Origin: Yonghaparkia sp. Root332
GTDB lineage: Bacteria; Actinomycetota; Actinomycetes; Actinomycetales; Microbacteriaceae
Direction of reading: 5' to 3'
Assembly (NCBI RefSeq): GCF_001425665.1
Contig: NZ_LMCX01000001.1
Coordinates: 1,550,570 to 1,614,569, forward strand
DNA: 64,000 nucleotides
The notes under the pieces were generated by a model that made no database searches, was not told the origin of the DNA, and was given only the letters and a program-made list of their open reading frames with translations. The translations under genes and the position numbers were made by a program. Positions 8,302-15,791 of the stretch are shown here, one piece after another. Numbering within the stretch: position 1 is the first letter of the stretch; each line of letters begins with the position of its first letter.

Positions 8302-8796
8302 TCAGTCGGCGGGCGCGAGCGGCTTGCCGAGCCAGAGGGTCGCGTTCGGGTTGTCGTTGAACGGCTCCACCGGCGCGAACCCGAGGCTCGCGTAGAGCGC
8401 GCCCGCCGCCGTCTGAGCGTCGTGCGTGTCGAGCACGAGCTCGCGCGCGCCGCTCTCGCGAGCCCGGCGCTCGAGCTCGAGCATGAGCGAGCGCCCCGCG
8501 CCGATCCGCCGCGCGTGGGGCTGCACCCACACGTGCTTCACCTCGCGGCGCGACCCGAGGGGACCATCGGGGATCGTCCTGATGCCTCCGCAGCCCACAT
8601 CGGCCGGCTCGCCCGCGAGATTCTCGCCCTCCAGGAGCAGGAACACCCCGCCCGGGGGCGCGAACTGCGCGGCGTCCACGGTCGGGCGCCGGTACGCGCG
8701 ACCGGAGGGGAACCCCTCGGCGCGCGCGGCGAAGTACTGGTCGAGCAGCGCCGCCGCGGTCGGGTCGGTCGGCATCGCCTCGCGGAAGGTCACCAT
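8302..8796 (-). CDS. GNAT family N-acetyltransferase
   Basis: A 164-residue acetyltransferase of the GNAT fold. The acetyl-CoA binding motif A is visible as VQPHARRIGAGRSLM (about residues 90-105), followed by LVLDTHDAQTAAGALYASLGF, which is typical of small-molecule N-acetyltransferases. The acceptor is unknown. The ATG start has no ribosome site but a TAGGCT -10 six bases upstream. It is convergent with the persulfide operon and divergent from dapB. Confidence 0.88.
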   Translation of the reverse strand: MVTFREAMPTDPTAAALLDQYFAARAEGFPSGRAYRRPTVDAAQFAPPGGVFLLLEGENLAGEPADVGCGGIRTIPDGPLGSRREVKHVWVQPHARRIGAGRSLMLELERRARESGARELVLDTHDAQTAAGALYASLGFAPVEPFNDNPNATLWLGKPLAPAD

Positions 8797-8802
8797 CCCT
8801 GA

Positions 8803-8808
8803 AGCCTA
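8803..8808 (-). promoter_or_regulatory. -10 hexamer of the GNAT gene (leaderless)
   Basis: TAGGCT on the minus strand ends six bases before the ATG at 8796; no Shine-Dalgarno sequence lies between. Confidence 0.6.
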
Positions 8809-8844
8809 CGAGCGCACGGCGGCGGACGCTCGGCATCCCGACAG

Positions 8845-8850
8845 TAGGCT
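8845..8850 (+). promoter_or_regulatory. -10 hexamer of dapB (leaderless)
   Basis: TAGGCT ends six bases before the dapB ATG. The same hexamer drives the divergent GNAT gene 37 bases away. Confidence 0.6.
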
Positions 8851-8856
8851 GATCCC

Positions 8857-9654
8857 ATGGTCATCCGGGTCGCCGTCGTGGGCGCGAGCGGGCGTCTGGG
8901 CTCCGTCGCGTGCCGCGTCATCGAGCAGCAGCCAGATCTCGAGCTCGTCGCGCGCCTCACCTCGCGCAGCTCCCTCGACGACATGCTCGGCGCTGACGTC
9001 GTGCTCGACGTCACCCACCCCGGCGTCTCGCCGACGGTCGTCGATCACGCGGTGCGCGCCGGCCTCGCGGTCGTCGTCGGAACGAGCGGCTGGAGCGAGG
9101 ACCGCGTGCGGACGCTGCGCACCCTCCTCGCGGGCCGAGAGGATGCCGCGGTCGTCATCATCCCGAACTTCTCGGTCGGGTCGGTGCTCGCGACGCACTT
9201 CGCGACCATCGCCGCGCAGTTCTACGAGTCGGTCGAGATCGTCGAGGCGCACCACGCCGCCAAGGTCGACTCGCCGAGCGGCACGGCCGTGCGCACCGCG
9301 GAGCTCATCGGCCACGCGCGCGCCGAGCTCGGGCCCGTGGTCGCGCCGCACGTCGACCAGCGCGCGAGGGGTCAGCAGGTCGCGAGCGTGCCCATCCACT
9401 CGCTGCGACTGCAGGGCGTCGTCGCGAAGCAGGACGTCCACTTCGGCGGAACCGGCGAGGTGCTCACGCTCACCCACGAGACGCTGTCGCCCGCCGCGTA
9501 CGAGCAGGGCATCGCGCTGTCGATCCGCGCCGCGGCGCACGTCCGCGGCCTCGTCGTCGGGCTCGACCGCCTCATCGGGCTCGGTGCTCCCGGTTCTCCG
9601 GGTGCGCCGGCGGATCCCTCCGCGCCGTCCGCGGCGACGGACGCTCCCGCGTGA
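8857..9654 (+). CDS. dapB: 4-hydroxy-tetrahydrodipicolinate reductase
   Basis: A 265-residue enzyme of the lysine/diaminopimelate pathway that reduces the dapA product with NAD(P)H. The nucleotide motif VVGASGRLG is at residues 7-15; the catalytic and substrate loop EAHHAAKVDSPSGTA is near residue 130. About 20 residues of Ala/Pro/Ser follow the last conserved helix, slightly longer than usual. dapA lies 5 kb downstream and dapF at 27.8 kb, so the pathway genes are scattered. The next gene overlaps its stop by four bases. Confidence 0.95.
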   Translation: MVIRVAVVGASGRLGSVACRVIEQQPDLELVARLTSRSSLDDMLGADVVLDVTHPGVSPTVVDHAVRAGLAVVVGTSGWSEDRVRTLRTLLAGREDAAVVIIPNFSVGSVLATHFATIAAQFYESVEIVEAHHAAKVDSPSGTAVRTAELIGHARAELGPVVAPHVDQRARGQQVASVPIHSLRLQGVVAKQDVHFGGTGEVLTLTHETLSPAAYEQGIALSIRAAAHVRGLVVGLDRLIGLGAPGSPGAPADPSAPSAATDAPA

Positions 9655-10106
9655 GGAATCGCACGCGCTGGAGTGCGCTCGCGATGGGCGCACTCCTCCT
9701 CCTGTACCTGACGTTCACGGTCTTCTACGCCGTGCAGCTCATCACGGCTCCGCAGCCTCTCGCGCAGGTGATCGGCTGGGCGCTCCTCGCTCTGCCGCTG
9801 CTGGGAGCCGTGTTCGCCGTCGCCGAGTTCGTGTTCGGCTTCCGCACCGAGCGGCTGGGCCGTCGGCTCGAGGCCGATGGAGGGCTGCCGGCCGACGAGC
9901 TCCCGACGCGCGTGAGCGGTCGGGTCGAGCGCGCGGCGGCCGACGAGGTCTTCGCGCGCTACGCCGCCGAGGCCGAGGCGAACCCCGGCTCGTGGGCGCA
10001 TTGGTTCCGCCTGTCGCTCGCGTACGACGGCGCGCGCGACCGTCGGCGCGCCCGGTGGGCGATGCGCGAGGCGATCCGGCTCGCGCGCGCGGACGGGATC
10101 CTCTAG
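9651..10106 (+). CDS. Small membrane protein with TPR-like C-terminus
   Basis: A 151-residue protein with two predicted membrane helices near the N-terminus (about residues 10-32 and 40-62) and a cytosolic tail whose end (AEAEANPGSWAHWFRLSLAYDG, then RARWAMREAIRLA) resembles one tetratricopeptide repeat. Function is unknown. GTG start overlapping the dapB stop (GTGA) indicates coupled translation with dapB. Its TAG stop and the TAG of the opposing gene share the palindrome CTAG. Confidence 0.75.
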   Translation: MRNRTRWSALAMGALLLLYLTFTVFYAVQLITAPQPLAQVIGWALLALPLLGAVFAVAEFVFGFRTERLGRRLEADGGLPADELPTRVSGRVERAAADEVFARYAAEAEANPGSWAHWFRLSLAYDGARDRRRARWAMREAIRLARADGIL

Positions 10107-11107
10107 GCCGCGGCGTCGGACGACGCGGCGGGGGAGCGCCCGCCCGTGACCGATGCGCGCGCCTCCGGATGCACGAGCTCCGCGATCGCCTGCTCGATCG
10201 TCTCGTGCCGGAACCGGAACCCGTCGGCGATCAGCTTGGCCGGCACCATCTTCTGGCTCGCGAGCAGCAGCTCGCGCCCCGCCTCGCCCATCCCGAGCGC
10301 GATGACCCTCTCCGGCAGCACGAGCGCGTGCGGGCGGTTCATCGCCGCCGCGAGCGCGCGCGTCACGCGGTCGCTCGTCGCGGGCGTCGGGCCGGCGAGG
10401 TTGACCGGTCCGCGGACGCCCGAGGTGAGCAGGTGCACGATCGCGTCCGCCTCGTCGTGCAGGCTGATCCACGGCCAGTGCTGGCCGCCGGAGGCGACGC
10501 GCGCGGCGAGTCCGAAGCGGGTCAGCAGGCGCAGCGGCGTCATCGCGCCGCCGGGGCCGATCACGAGGCCCGTGCGCGCCAGGACGACGCGCGTGCCCTC
10601 CGGCGCGAGCTGCGCGGCCTGCTCCCAGGCCTCGACGACGTCGGCGAGGAACCCTTCGCCCTTGCTCGACTCCTCCGTGAGCCGCACCGCGGGGCGGTCC
10701 CCGTAGTAGCCGACCGCGGATCCGCTGATGAACGTCGCGGGCGGCCGCTCGGCCATGCCCATCGCCTCGGCGAGGGCGCGCGTCGCGCCGATGCGCGAGT
10801 CGAGGATCTGCCTCTTCCAGCCCGGCGTCCACGGGATGCGGCTGATCGAGGCGCCCGACAGATTGACGACCGCATCCACCTCATCGAGGATGCGCGCGTC
10901 GAGAACGCGCGATTCCGGCGACCAGGCGAACTCGGTCTCCGATCGCGGCGGACGCCTCACGAGGGTGCGCACCGCGTGCCCCTGCGCGCGCAGCTGACGC
11001 TGCAGCTCCGAGCCGATCATGCCGGAGGCGCCGGCGATGAGCACCGTGAGCGGCCGGCCCGCTCCGTCGGAGCTCGCGCCGCGGCCGGTTCGGGGTGCGG
11101 CCGCCAC
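10103..11107 (-). CDS. TIGR01777-type NAD-dependent epimerase/dehydratase (SDR) protein
   Basis: A 334-residue Rossmann-fold protein of the SDR39U1/TIGR01777 family, often annotated as a cell-division-related epimerase but without a defined reaction. It has LIAGASGMIGSEL for nucleotide binding, SGSAVGYYGDR with the SDR tyrosine, and the C-terminal FRFRHETIEQAI typical of the DUF1731 extension. GTG 11107 overlaps the OsmC stop by one base (TAGTG); GTG 11044, right before LIAGASG, is the alternative and would give 313 residues, closer to the family norm. Confidence 0.85.
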   Translation of the reverse strand: MAAAPRTGRGASSDGAGRPLTVLIAGASGMIGSELQRQLRAQGHAVRTLVRRPPRSETEFAWSPESRVLDARILDEVDAVVNLSGASISRIPWTPGWKRQILDSRIGATRALAEAMGMAERPPATFISGSAVGYYGDRPAVRLTEESSKGEGFLADVVEAWEQAAQLAPEGTRVVLARTGLVIGPGGAMTPLRLLTRFGLAARVASGGQHWPWISLHDEADAIVHLLTSGVRGPVNLAGPTPATSDRVTRALAAAMNRPHALVLPERVIALGMGEAGRELLLASQKMVPAKLIADGFRFRHETIEQAIAELVHPEARASVTGGRSPAASSDAAA

Positions 11108-11532
11108 TACGCGAGCGAGGCTTCGAGCGTGATCCGCACGCCCGCGAGAGCGGCCGACACGGGGCAGTTCTTCTTCGCGTCCTCCGCGAAGGTCGCGAAG
11201 TCGTCGGCCGAGATGCCGGGGATCTTCGCGCTCACGAGCAGGTGGCTGCCCGTGATGCCCTCGCCGGGCACGAAAGTGACGGCGGCGGTGACCTGCAGGC
11301 TCTCCGGGGCGTGCCCGGCACCGGTCAGCGCGTGCGAGAGCGCCATCGAGTAGCAGGCCGAGTGCGCGGCGCCCAGGAGCTCCTCCGGGTTCGTCTTGCC
11401 GGGGACGCCCTCGCTGCGGGCCGCCCACGTGACGGGGAACTCGGCCGCATCCGACGAGTCGAGGGATGTCGTGCCGTGCCCCTCGGTGAGGGATCCGAAC
11501 CAGAGGGTGGTGGCTTCGCTCGTGACGGCCAT
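11107..11532 (-). CDS. OsmC/Ohr family peroxide-related protein
   Basis: A 141-residue protein with the two redox cysteines of the OsmC/Ohr fold: one in GAAHSACYSMAL (about residue 59) and one in KKNCPVSAAL (about residue 122). These thiol peroxidases detoxify organic hydroperoxides. The NPEELLGAAH signature favours the OsmC branch over Ohr. ATG start with AAGGAG seven bases upstream. It is the first gene of a two-gene unit with the SDR protein and lies next to the thioredoxin/DUF4395 pair, giving a redox-flavoured neighbourhood. Confidence 0.9.
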   Translation of the reverse strand: MAVTSEATTLWFGSLTEGHGTTSLDSSDAAEFPVTWAARSEGVPGKTNPEELLGAAHSACYSMALSHALTGAGHAPESLQVTAAVTFVPGEGITGSHLLVSAKIPGISADDFATFAEDAKKNCPVSAALAGVRITLEASLA

Positions 11533-11628
11533 GGGGGTCTCCTTCGTCCTGACGGGAGCTTCAGCCTACGGAAGCGATCCGACCCGCGCGAGAGGCCTCC
11601 GCTCAGGCGCGTCGGCTAGAGGAGCCGG

Positions 11629-12114
11629 CTACGCGCGTCGCGGCCGGATCGCGCCGGCGCGCACGAGCAGCACGTACAGCTGGCACCCGAGGCAGTAGTC
11701 GAAGACGGCGTTGAGGAAGGCCGCGATGAACGCCATCGAGGCGGCGACGACGAAGGCGCCAGGGACGCCGAGCAGGTGCAGCACGAGACCCGCTCCCGTG
11801 ATGAGGAAGCCGACGAGCTGCGCGAAGGTCGGCGCCGCCGGGTCCTCGCGGTGGGTCGGGGGAGCCAGGCGCGGAGCGACGAGCGTCGCGTACAGCCGAC
11901 CCCACGGGTGGCGGCGGATGCCCGCGAACGCCCCCCAGGCGAAGATCGCGACGAGAGCGGCGAGAACCGCGGTCGCGGCGACGGCCGAGCCGCTGAGCGC
12001 GAGCCCCACGACCACGAGCAGCAGCACGGCGGTGATCGCGGCGCCGAACCGGGGCCCGCGCGGGTCGATGCCGGGCTGCGTGCCGGGCTCCGATGACGTG
12101 CCGGGGGCGCTCAC
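11629..12114 (-). CDS. DUF4395 membrane protein with CxxC motif
   Basis: A 161-residue integral membrane protein with about four predicted helices: two around residues 20-55 and two around residues 100-145. The last part contains DYCLGCQLYVLL, a CLGC pair at the membrane edge that is conserved in DUF4395 and looks redox-active. Function is not established. GTG start overlapping the thioredoxin stop (GTGA) shows it is translated together with the thioredoxin-like protein, which suggests electron transfer between the two, by inference. Confidence 0.8.
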   Translation of the reverse strand: MSAPGTSSEPGTQPGIDPRGPRFGAAITAVLLLVVVGLALSGSAVAATAVLAALVAIFAWGAFAGIRRHPWGRLYATLVAPRLAPPTHREDPAAPTFAQLVGFLITGAGLVLHLLGVPGAFVVAASMAFIAAFLNAVFDYCLGCQLYVLLVRAGAIRPRRA

Positions 12115-12569
12115 GCGGCGGCTCCGATGCTCTCGCGCACCGACTGCACGGCCGCGCGCACTTCGGCGGGCTTCGCCGCGCCGACGATGCGGCCGCGGAC
12201 GACGCCGTGAGCATCGACGAGCAGGGTCGTCGGGGTGCTGAGGACGTTGTGCGCCGACGCGAGGTCGGGGTGCTCGGTGACGTCGAGCTCGCGACGCGCG
12301 AGGCCGCGCTCGCCCGCGACGAGCTCCTCGCTCACGCGTCGCATGACCGCGCAGGCCGAGCAGACGGGGCTCGAGAGCTGGAGCAGGGTCACGTCGGCGC
12401 CCGCGACCGCGAGACGGGCATCCGCCGCCTGCGATGCATCGGAGACCACGACGCGACCCGACCGGGCGCGGATGACGAGGCCGATCGCCGTCGCGCCGAT
12501 GACGAGCGCGGCGATCGCGAGGAGCGCGGGGGAGTCCATGAGATGAGGGAACCACGCACGGGGCTTCAT
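12111..12569 (-). CDS. Membrane-anchored thioredoxin-like protein
   Basis: A 152-residue protein with one N-terminal membrane helix (about residues 15-33) and a thioredoxin fold. The active site reads CSAC (SSPVCSACAVMRR, about residue 70) instead of the common CGPC, and the cis-proline loop is STPTTLLV. The helix probably places the domain outside the membrane. ATG start is preceded by GGGGAA. It is the first gene of the pair with DUF4395 and divergent from thyX. Confidence 0.87.
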   Translation of the reverse strand: MKPRAWFPHLMDSPALLAIAALVIGATAIGLVIRARSGRVVVSDASQAADARLAVAGADVTLLQLSSPVCSACAVMRRVSEELVAGERGLARRELDVTEHPDLASAHNVLSTPTTLLVDAHGVVRGRIVGAAKPAEVRAAVQSVRESIGAAA

Positions 12570-12645
12570 CTATTCCCCGACCGGCCCGCATGTGACGTTC
12601 CATGACGCGCGAGCGCACCGGCGGTCGGATGCCCGCGGCCGCCGG

Positions 12646-12651
12646 TAGGGT
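12646..12651 (+). promoter_or_regulatory. -10 hexamer of thyX (leaderless)
   Basis: TAGGGT ends seven bases before GTG 12659. This favours that start over the upstream ATG codons at 12602 and 12629. Confidence 0.6.
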
Positions 12652-12658
12652 TTCGAAC

Positions 12659-13393
12659 GTGTCCGACGCAGCCGAGATCACCTTCCGCTCCGATGTGACC
12701 GTCGAGCTCGTGCGCGCGAGCGCCGCCGACTCCGACGTGCTCTTCGCCGCCCGCGTCTCGACGCAGGGGGAGCAGACGCTCGAGAGCGCGTCCTCCGGGC
12801 AGGACGCGACGGTGCGCGACCGCGGCCTCATCAACTACCTCATGCGCGACCGGCACGGCTCGCCGTTCGAGCACAACTCGATGACCTTCTACGTGCAGGC
12901 GCCGATCTTCGTGTTCCGCGAGTTCATGCGGCACCGCATCGCCTCCTACAACGAGGAGTCGGGCCGCTACCGCGAGCTGCGTCCCGTCTTCTACGTGCCC
13001 GGCGCCGACCGGAACCTCATCCAGGTCGGCAAGCCCGGCGCCTACGACTTCCTCCCCGGGACCCCCGAGCAGCACGCGATGGTCGATGCGGAGGTGCGCG
13101 GCGTCTGCGAGGCGGCCTACGCCTCCTATCAGCGGATGCTCGACGCGGGCATCGCGCGCGAGGTGGCCCGAACGGTCCTCCCGGTGACGATCTACAGCTC
13201 GATGTACGTCACGATGAACGCCCGCTCGCTCATGAACTTCCTGTCGCTGCGCACGAAGCGCGAGGGCACGCACTTCCCCTCCTTCCCGCAGCGCGAGATC
13301 GAGATGGTCGCCGAGCTCATGGAGCAGCGCTTCGCCGAGCTCATGCCGCTCACCTACGAGTCGTTCAACGCGAACGGCCGCGTCGCCCCGTAG
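12659..13393 (+). CDS. thyX: FAD-dependent thymidylate synthase ThyX
   Basis: A 244-residue flavin-dependent thymidylate synthase that makes dTMP from dUMP using methylenetetrahydrofolate, FAD and NADPH. The ThyX signature RHRxxSxNExSxRY is complete as RHRIASYNEESGRY (about residue 88). Length matches the family. No thyA is in the window. In many actinobacteria thyX lies beside dapA, and here dapA is 1.3 kb downstream, separated by an inserted AbiEi/DUF559 gene. Confidence 0.95.
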   Translation: MSDAAEITFRSDVTVELVRASAADSDVLFAARVSTQGEQTLESASSGQDATVRDRGLINYLMRDRHGSPFEHNSMTFYVQAPIFVFREFMRHRIASYNEESGRYRELRPVFYVPGADRNLIQVGKPGAYDFLPGTPEQHAMVDAEVRGVCEAAYASYQRMLDAGIAREVARTVLPVTIYSSMYVTMNARSLMNFLSLRTKREGTHFPSFPQREIEMVAELMEQRFAELMPLTYESFNANGRVAP

Positions 13394-13399
13394 TCGGCA

Positions 13400-13469
13400 C
13401 CGCGCGGCCCGCGCCAACCGCGCGGCACGCGCCAACCGCGCCGCCCGCGCCAACCGCGCCGCGCGAGCC
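13400..13469 (+). repeat. 18-bp tandem repeat after thyX
   Basis: Three full copies and one partial copy of an 18-bp GC-rich unit (13400-13417, 13418-13435, 13436-13453, 13454-13469) begin seven bases after the thyX stop. Copies differ at one or two positions. The rest of the 322-base gap, up to the next start at 13716, shows no gene, promoter or terminator that I can support. Confidence 0.85.
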
Positions 13470-13715
13470 CGCGCACCTGAGTCCCTCTCTCCGTGCCCGA
13501 CCGCGGTGCGCCCGACCGCGCTTCGCGAAGTGTTCACGACTGCAGGACCGACAGGACGGTGCGCTGTCCCGCGCGTCGAGCGGTGTCGACGGCGTGTCGA
13601 TGCTCGCTGTCGGTCCGACGGACAGCACTCGTCCTCAGACGGCTCGACCGCATCCAGGCTCACCGATCCCGGTAGAGCCCGTTCGCTGCGGCGCCTCTCG
13701 CCGCAGACTCGCCGA

Positions 13716-14588
13716 ATGACCTCACTCTCGTCGTCGATCCGCGCCGCGGGAGGCATCGCGACCCTCCGGGAACTGAACGCGTCACCAGCGCAGCAGCGGC
13801 AGCTCGCCCGCTCGGTCGATCGCGGTGAGCTGCTCCGACCCCGAAAGGGCGTCTATGCGATACCGGATGTCCACCCCGACCTTCTGCGGGCAGCCCGTGT
13901 CGGCGGCCGACTGACGTCAGTCTCCGCTCTCCCGCATCACAGGCTGTGGACCCCGCCCTGCGCGAGACGCGCACCCCTGCATGTCGACGTTCACATCGCG
14001 ACGACTCCGCGAAGGCAGCCCTGGAATCCGCGGATCCACTGGAGTCGCGAGCGGGTCCATCCGCAGTTCGGTCTCGCTCCGCTGGAGCAGGTGCTGCGGC
14101 TCGCCGCCGCGGACCTTCCGCTGCCGTTCGCGGTGGCCGTGCTGGATTCCGCGATGCGCGTCTCGCCGCTCACGCCGGTGGAGCTGCTCATGGCGGCGCA
14201 GTCCTGGCGCGGGCCGGCTCGCGAGGCGGCGGAGCTCTCCGATGAGCGATCCGACTCCGGAACGGAGAGCGTGCTGCGAGTCCTCCTCCATCAGGCGGGC
14301 ATCCCCGCGACACCGCAGGTCCCGCTGCCGACGGGCGACCTGGATCGCGCTGACCTCCTCGTGGGCGATCGGCTGATCATCGAGTGCGACAGCGAGGCGC
14401 ATCACGCGGAGGCTGCACATCGCCGAGCTGACCTAAGACGGGATGAGCTTCTCGTCGCTCTCGGATTCCTCGTGCTCCGACTCGACTACCGCCAGGTGTT
14501 CGACGATCCGGCTGGTGCGGTCGCGGTCGTGGAGGCCATCGTCGCGCGCGGAGAGCATCTGTCTGCGAGGCCGACTCTCTGTGGGTGA
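13716..14588 (+). CDS. AbiEi-like antitoxin domain fused to DUF559 nuclease-like domain
   Basis: A 290-residue protein. The N-terminal 50 residues match the winged-helix domain of type IV AbiEi antitoxins (GGIATLRELNAS, then RGELLRPRKGVYAIPD). The C-terminal third resembles DUF559/Vsr-like restriction endonucleases: DRADLLVGDRLIIECDSEAHH, then RRDELLVALGFLVLRLDYR, with acidic residues and the late Gln/Asp expected for a PD-(D/E)XK fold. No AbiEii toxin partner is adjacent. Function is unknown; such stand-alone fusions are common in actinobacteria. ATG 13716 has no clear ribosome site and the frame is open 210 bases further upstream. It splits thyX from dapA, which suggests insertion. Confidence 0.75.
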   Translation: MTSLSSSIRAAGGIATLRELNASPAQQRQLARSVDRGELLRPRKGVYAIPDVHPDLLRAARVGGRLTSVSALPHHRLWTPPCARRAPLHVDVHIATTPRRQPWNPRIHWSRERVHPQFGLAPLEQVLRLAAADLPLPFAVAVLDSAMRVSPLTPVELLMAAQSWRGPAREAAELSDERSDSGTESVLRVLLHQAGIPATPQVPLPTGDLDRADLLVGDRLIIECDSEAHHAEAAHRRADLRRDELLVALGFLVLRLDYRQVFDDPAGAVAVVEAIVARGEHLSARPTLCG

Positions 14589-14650
14589 CACCGGCGTGAG
14601 GAGCTGGATCATCGGCGTGTCGATTCCGACTGTCGGTTCTGCAGACACCT

Positions 14651-14716
14651 GACCGGCGTGGCGGCGCCCAGCGACTGGCGTGGCGGCGCCGAGCGACCGG
14701 CGCGGCGGCGGCGGGC
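14651..14716 (+). repeat. 22-bp tandem repeat upstream of dapA
   Basis: Three consecutive 22-bp units (14651-14672, 14673-14694, 14695-14716), the first two nearly identical, end ten bases before the dapA -10 hexamer and so occupy its -35 region. Confidence 0.75.
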
Positions 14717-14725
14717 CCGAGCCGA

Positions 14726-14731
14726 TACCCT
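14726..14731 (+). promoter_or_regulatory. -10 hexamer of dapA (leaderless)
   Basis: TACCCT ends seven bases before GTG 14739. No ribosome site precedes the gene. Confidence 0.55.
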
Positions 14732-14738
14732 GGGAACC

Positions 14739-15713
14739 GTGAGCGAGCAGAACCCCTTCGGCCAGGTCCTGGTCGCCCTGGTGACCCCGATGACCGCCGA
14801 CGGCGAGGTCGACTGGCCCGGGGTCGAGAAGCACATCGAGCACCTCATCACCCACGGCGCCGACGGCATCGTCGTCACCGGCACGACGGGCGAGACGAGC
14901 ACCCTCACCGACGCCGAGAAGCTCAAGCTCGTCACGGTGGGCAAGGCGGTCAGCTCCGGCCGCGCGACGATCATCACGGGCGGCGGCTCGAACGAGACGG
15001 CGCACGCGATCGAGCTCTACAAGGCGAGCGAGAAGGCCGGCGCCGACGGCGTCATGATCGTCACGCCCTACTACAACAAGCCCACCCAGGCCGGTGTGCT
15101 CACGCACTTCCGCATGATCGCGGACGCGACCGATCTGCCGGTCATCCTCTACGACATCCCGGGACGTGCGGGCATCGAGATCAAGTACGAGACGATCCTC
15201 CGCGCCGCGAAGCACCCGAACATCCTCGCCGTGAAGGACGCCAAGGGCGACCTGAGCGAGGTCAGCCGCGTCATGAACCAGACCGACCTCATGTACTTCG
15301 CCGGCGACGACGCGAACGTCCTGCCGACGCTCGCGATCGGCGGAACGGGCCTGATCGGCGTCACCGCGAACGTCGCACCCGCGAGCTACCGCGCGATCGT
15401 CGACGCCGTCAACGCGAACGATCTCGCGTCGGCGACCGCCGAGCACCAGCGCCTCGAGCCGCTCGTGCGGGCGCTCATGACGCACGTCCCCGGCACGGTC
15501 GCGACGAAGTACGTGCTCCACGGGCTCGGCCGCATCGGGTCGCCCCGCGTGCGTCTGCCCCTCGTCGGCCCCGAGGACCACGAGGCGGCGATCATCGAGG
15601 ACGAGATGGCGCTCGTGCACGACATCGACGGCGTCGACCTGCGAACGTTCCGGCCCGATCGCAACGCCGCGGCCGGCGGTGCCCTGCCCAAGGTGGCCGG
15701 CACCACCCGATAA
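14739..15713 (+). CDS. dapA: 4-hydroxy-tetrahydrodipicolinate synthase
   Basis: A 324-residue class I aldolase-type lyase condensing pyruvate with aspartate semialdehyde, the first step of the diaminopimelate branch. It shows GTTGETSTL near residue 48, the substrate segment TPYYNKPTQAG, and the Schiff-base lysine in ILAVKDAKGDL (about residue 167). The C-terminal extension of about 25 residues is a little longer than in enterobacterial enzymes. The next gene, RNase J, starts 78 bases downstream, a conserved actinobacterial pairing. Confidence 0.95.
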   Translation: MSEQNPFGQVLVALVTPMTADGEVDWPGVEKHIEHLITHGADGIVVTGTTGETSTLTDAEKLKLVTVGKAVSSGRATIITGGGSNETAHAIELYKASEKAGADGVMIVTPYYNKPTQAGVLTHFRMIADATDLPVILYDIPGRAGIEIKYETILRAAKHPNILAVKDAKGDLSEVSRVMNQTDLMYFAGDDANVLPTLAIGGTGLIGVTANVAPASYRAIVDAVNANDLASATAEHQRLEPLVRALMTHVPGTVATKYVLHGLGRIGSPRVRLPLVGPEDHEAAIIEDEMALVHDIDGVDLRTFRPDRNAAAGGALPKVAGTTR

Positions 15714-15791
15714 CAGCCTCACCAGGGGGCACGAGGCCCCGCCATGATCAGGCCCGCCAGGGCCGAGCGAGACAGATACGAGGTTCCACCC

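Noticed and set aside
12602..12658. Longer ThyX starting at 12602 or 12629
   Set aside because: No ribosome site fits those starts, the extra residues are unlike ThyX, and the -10 hexamer lies inside them.
13400..14716. CRISPR-like array from the tandem repeats
   Set aside because: Units are contiguous without unique spacers, and no cas gene is near.
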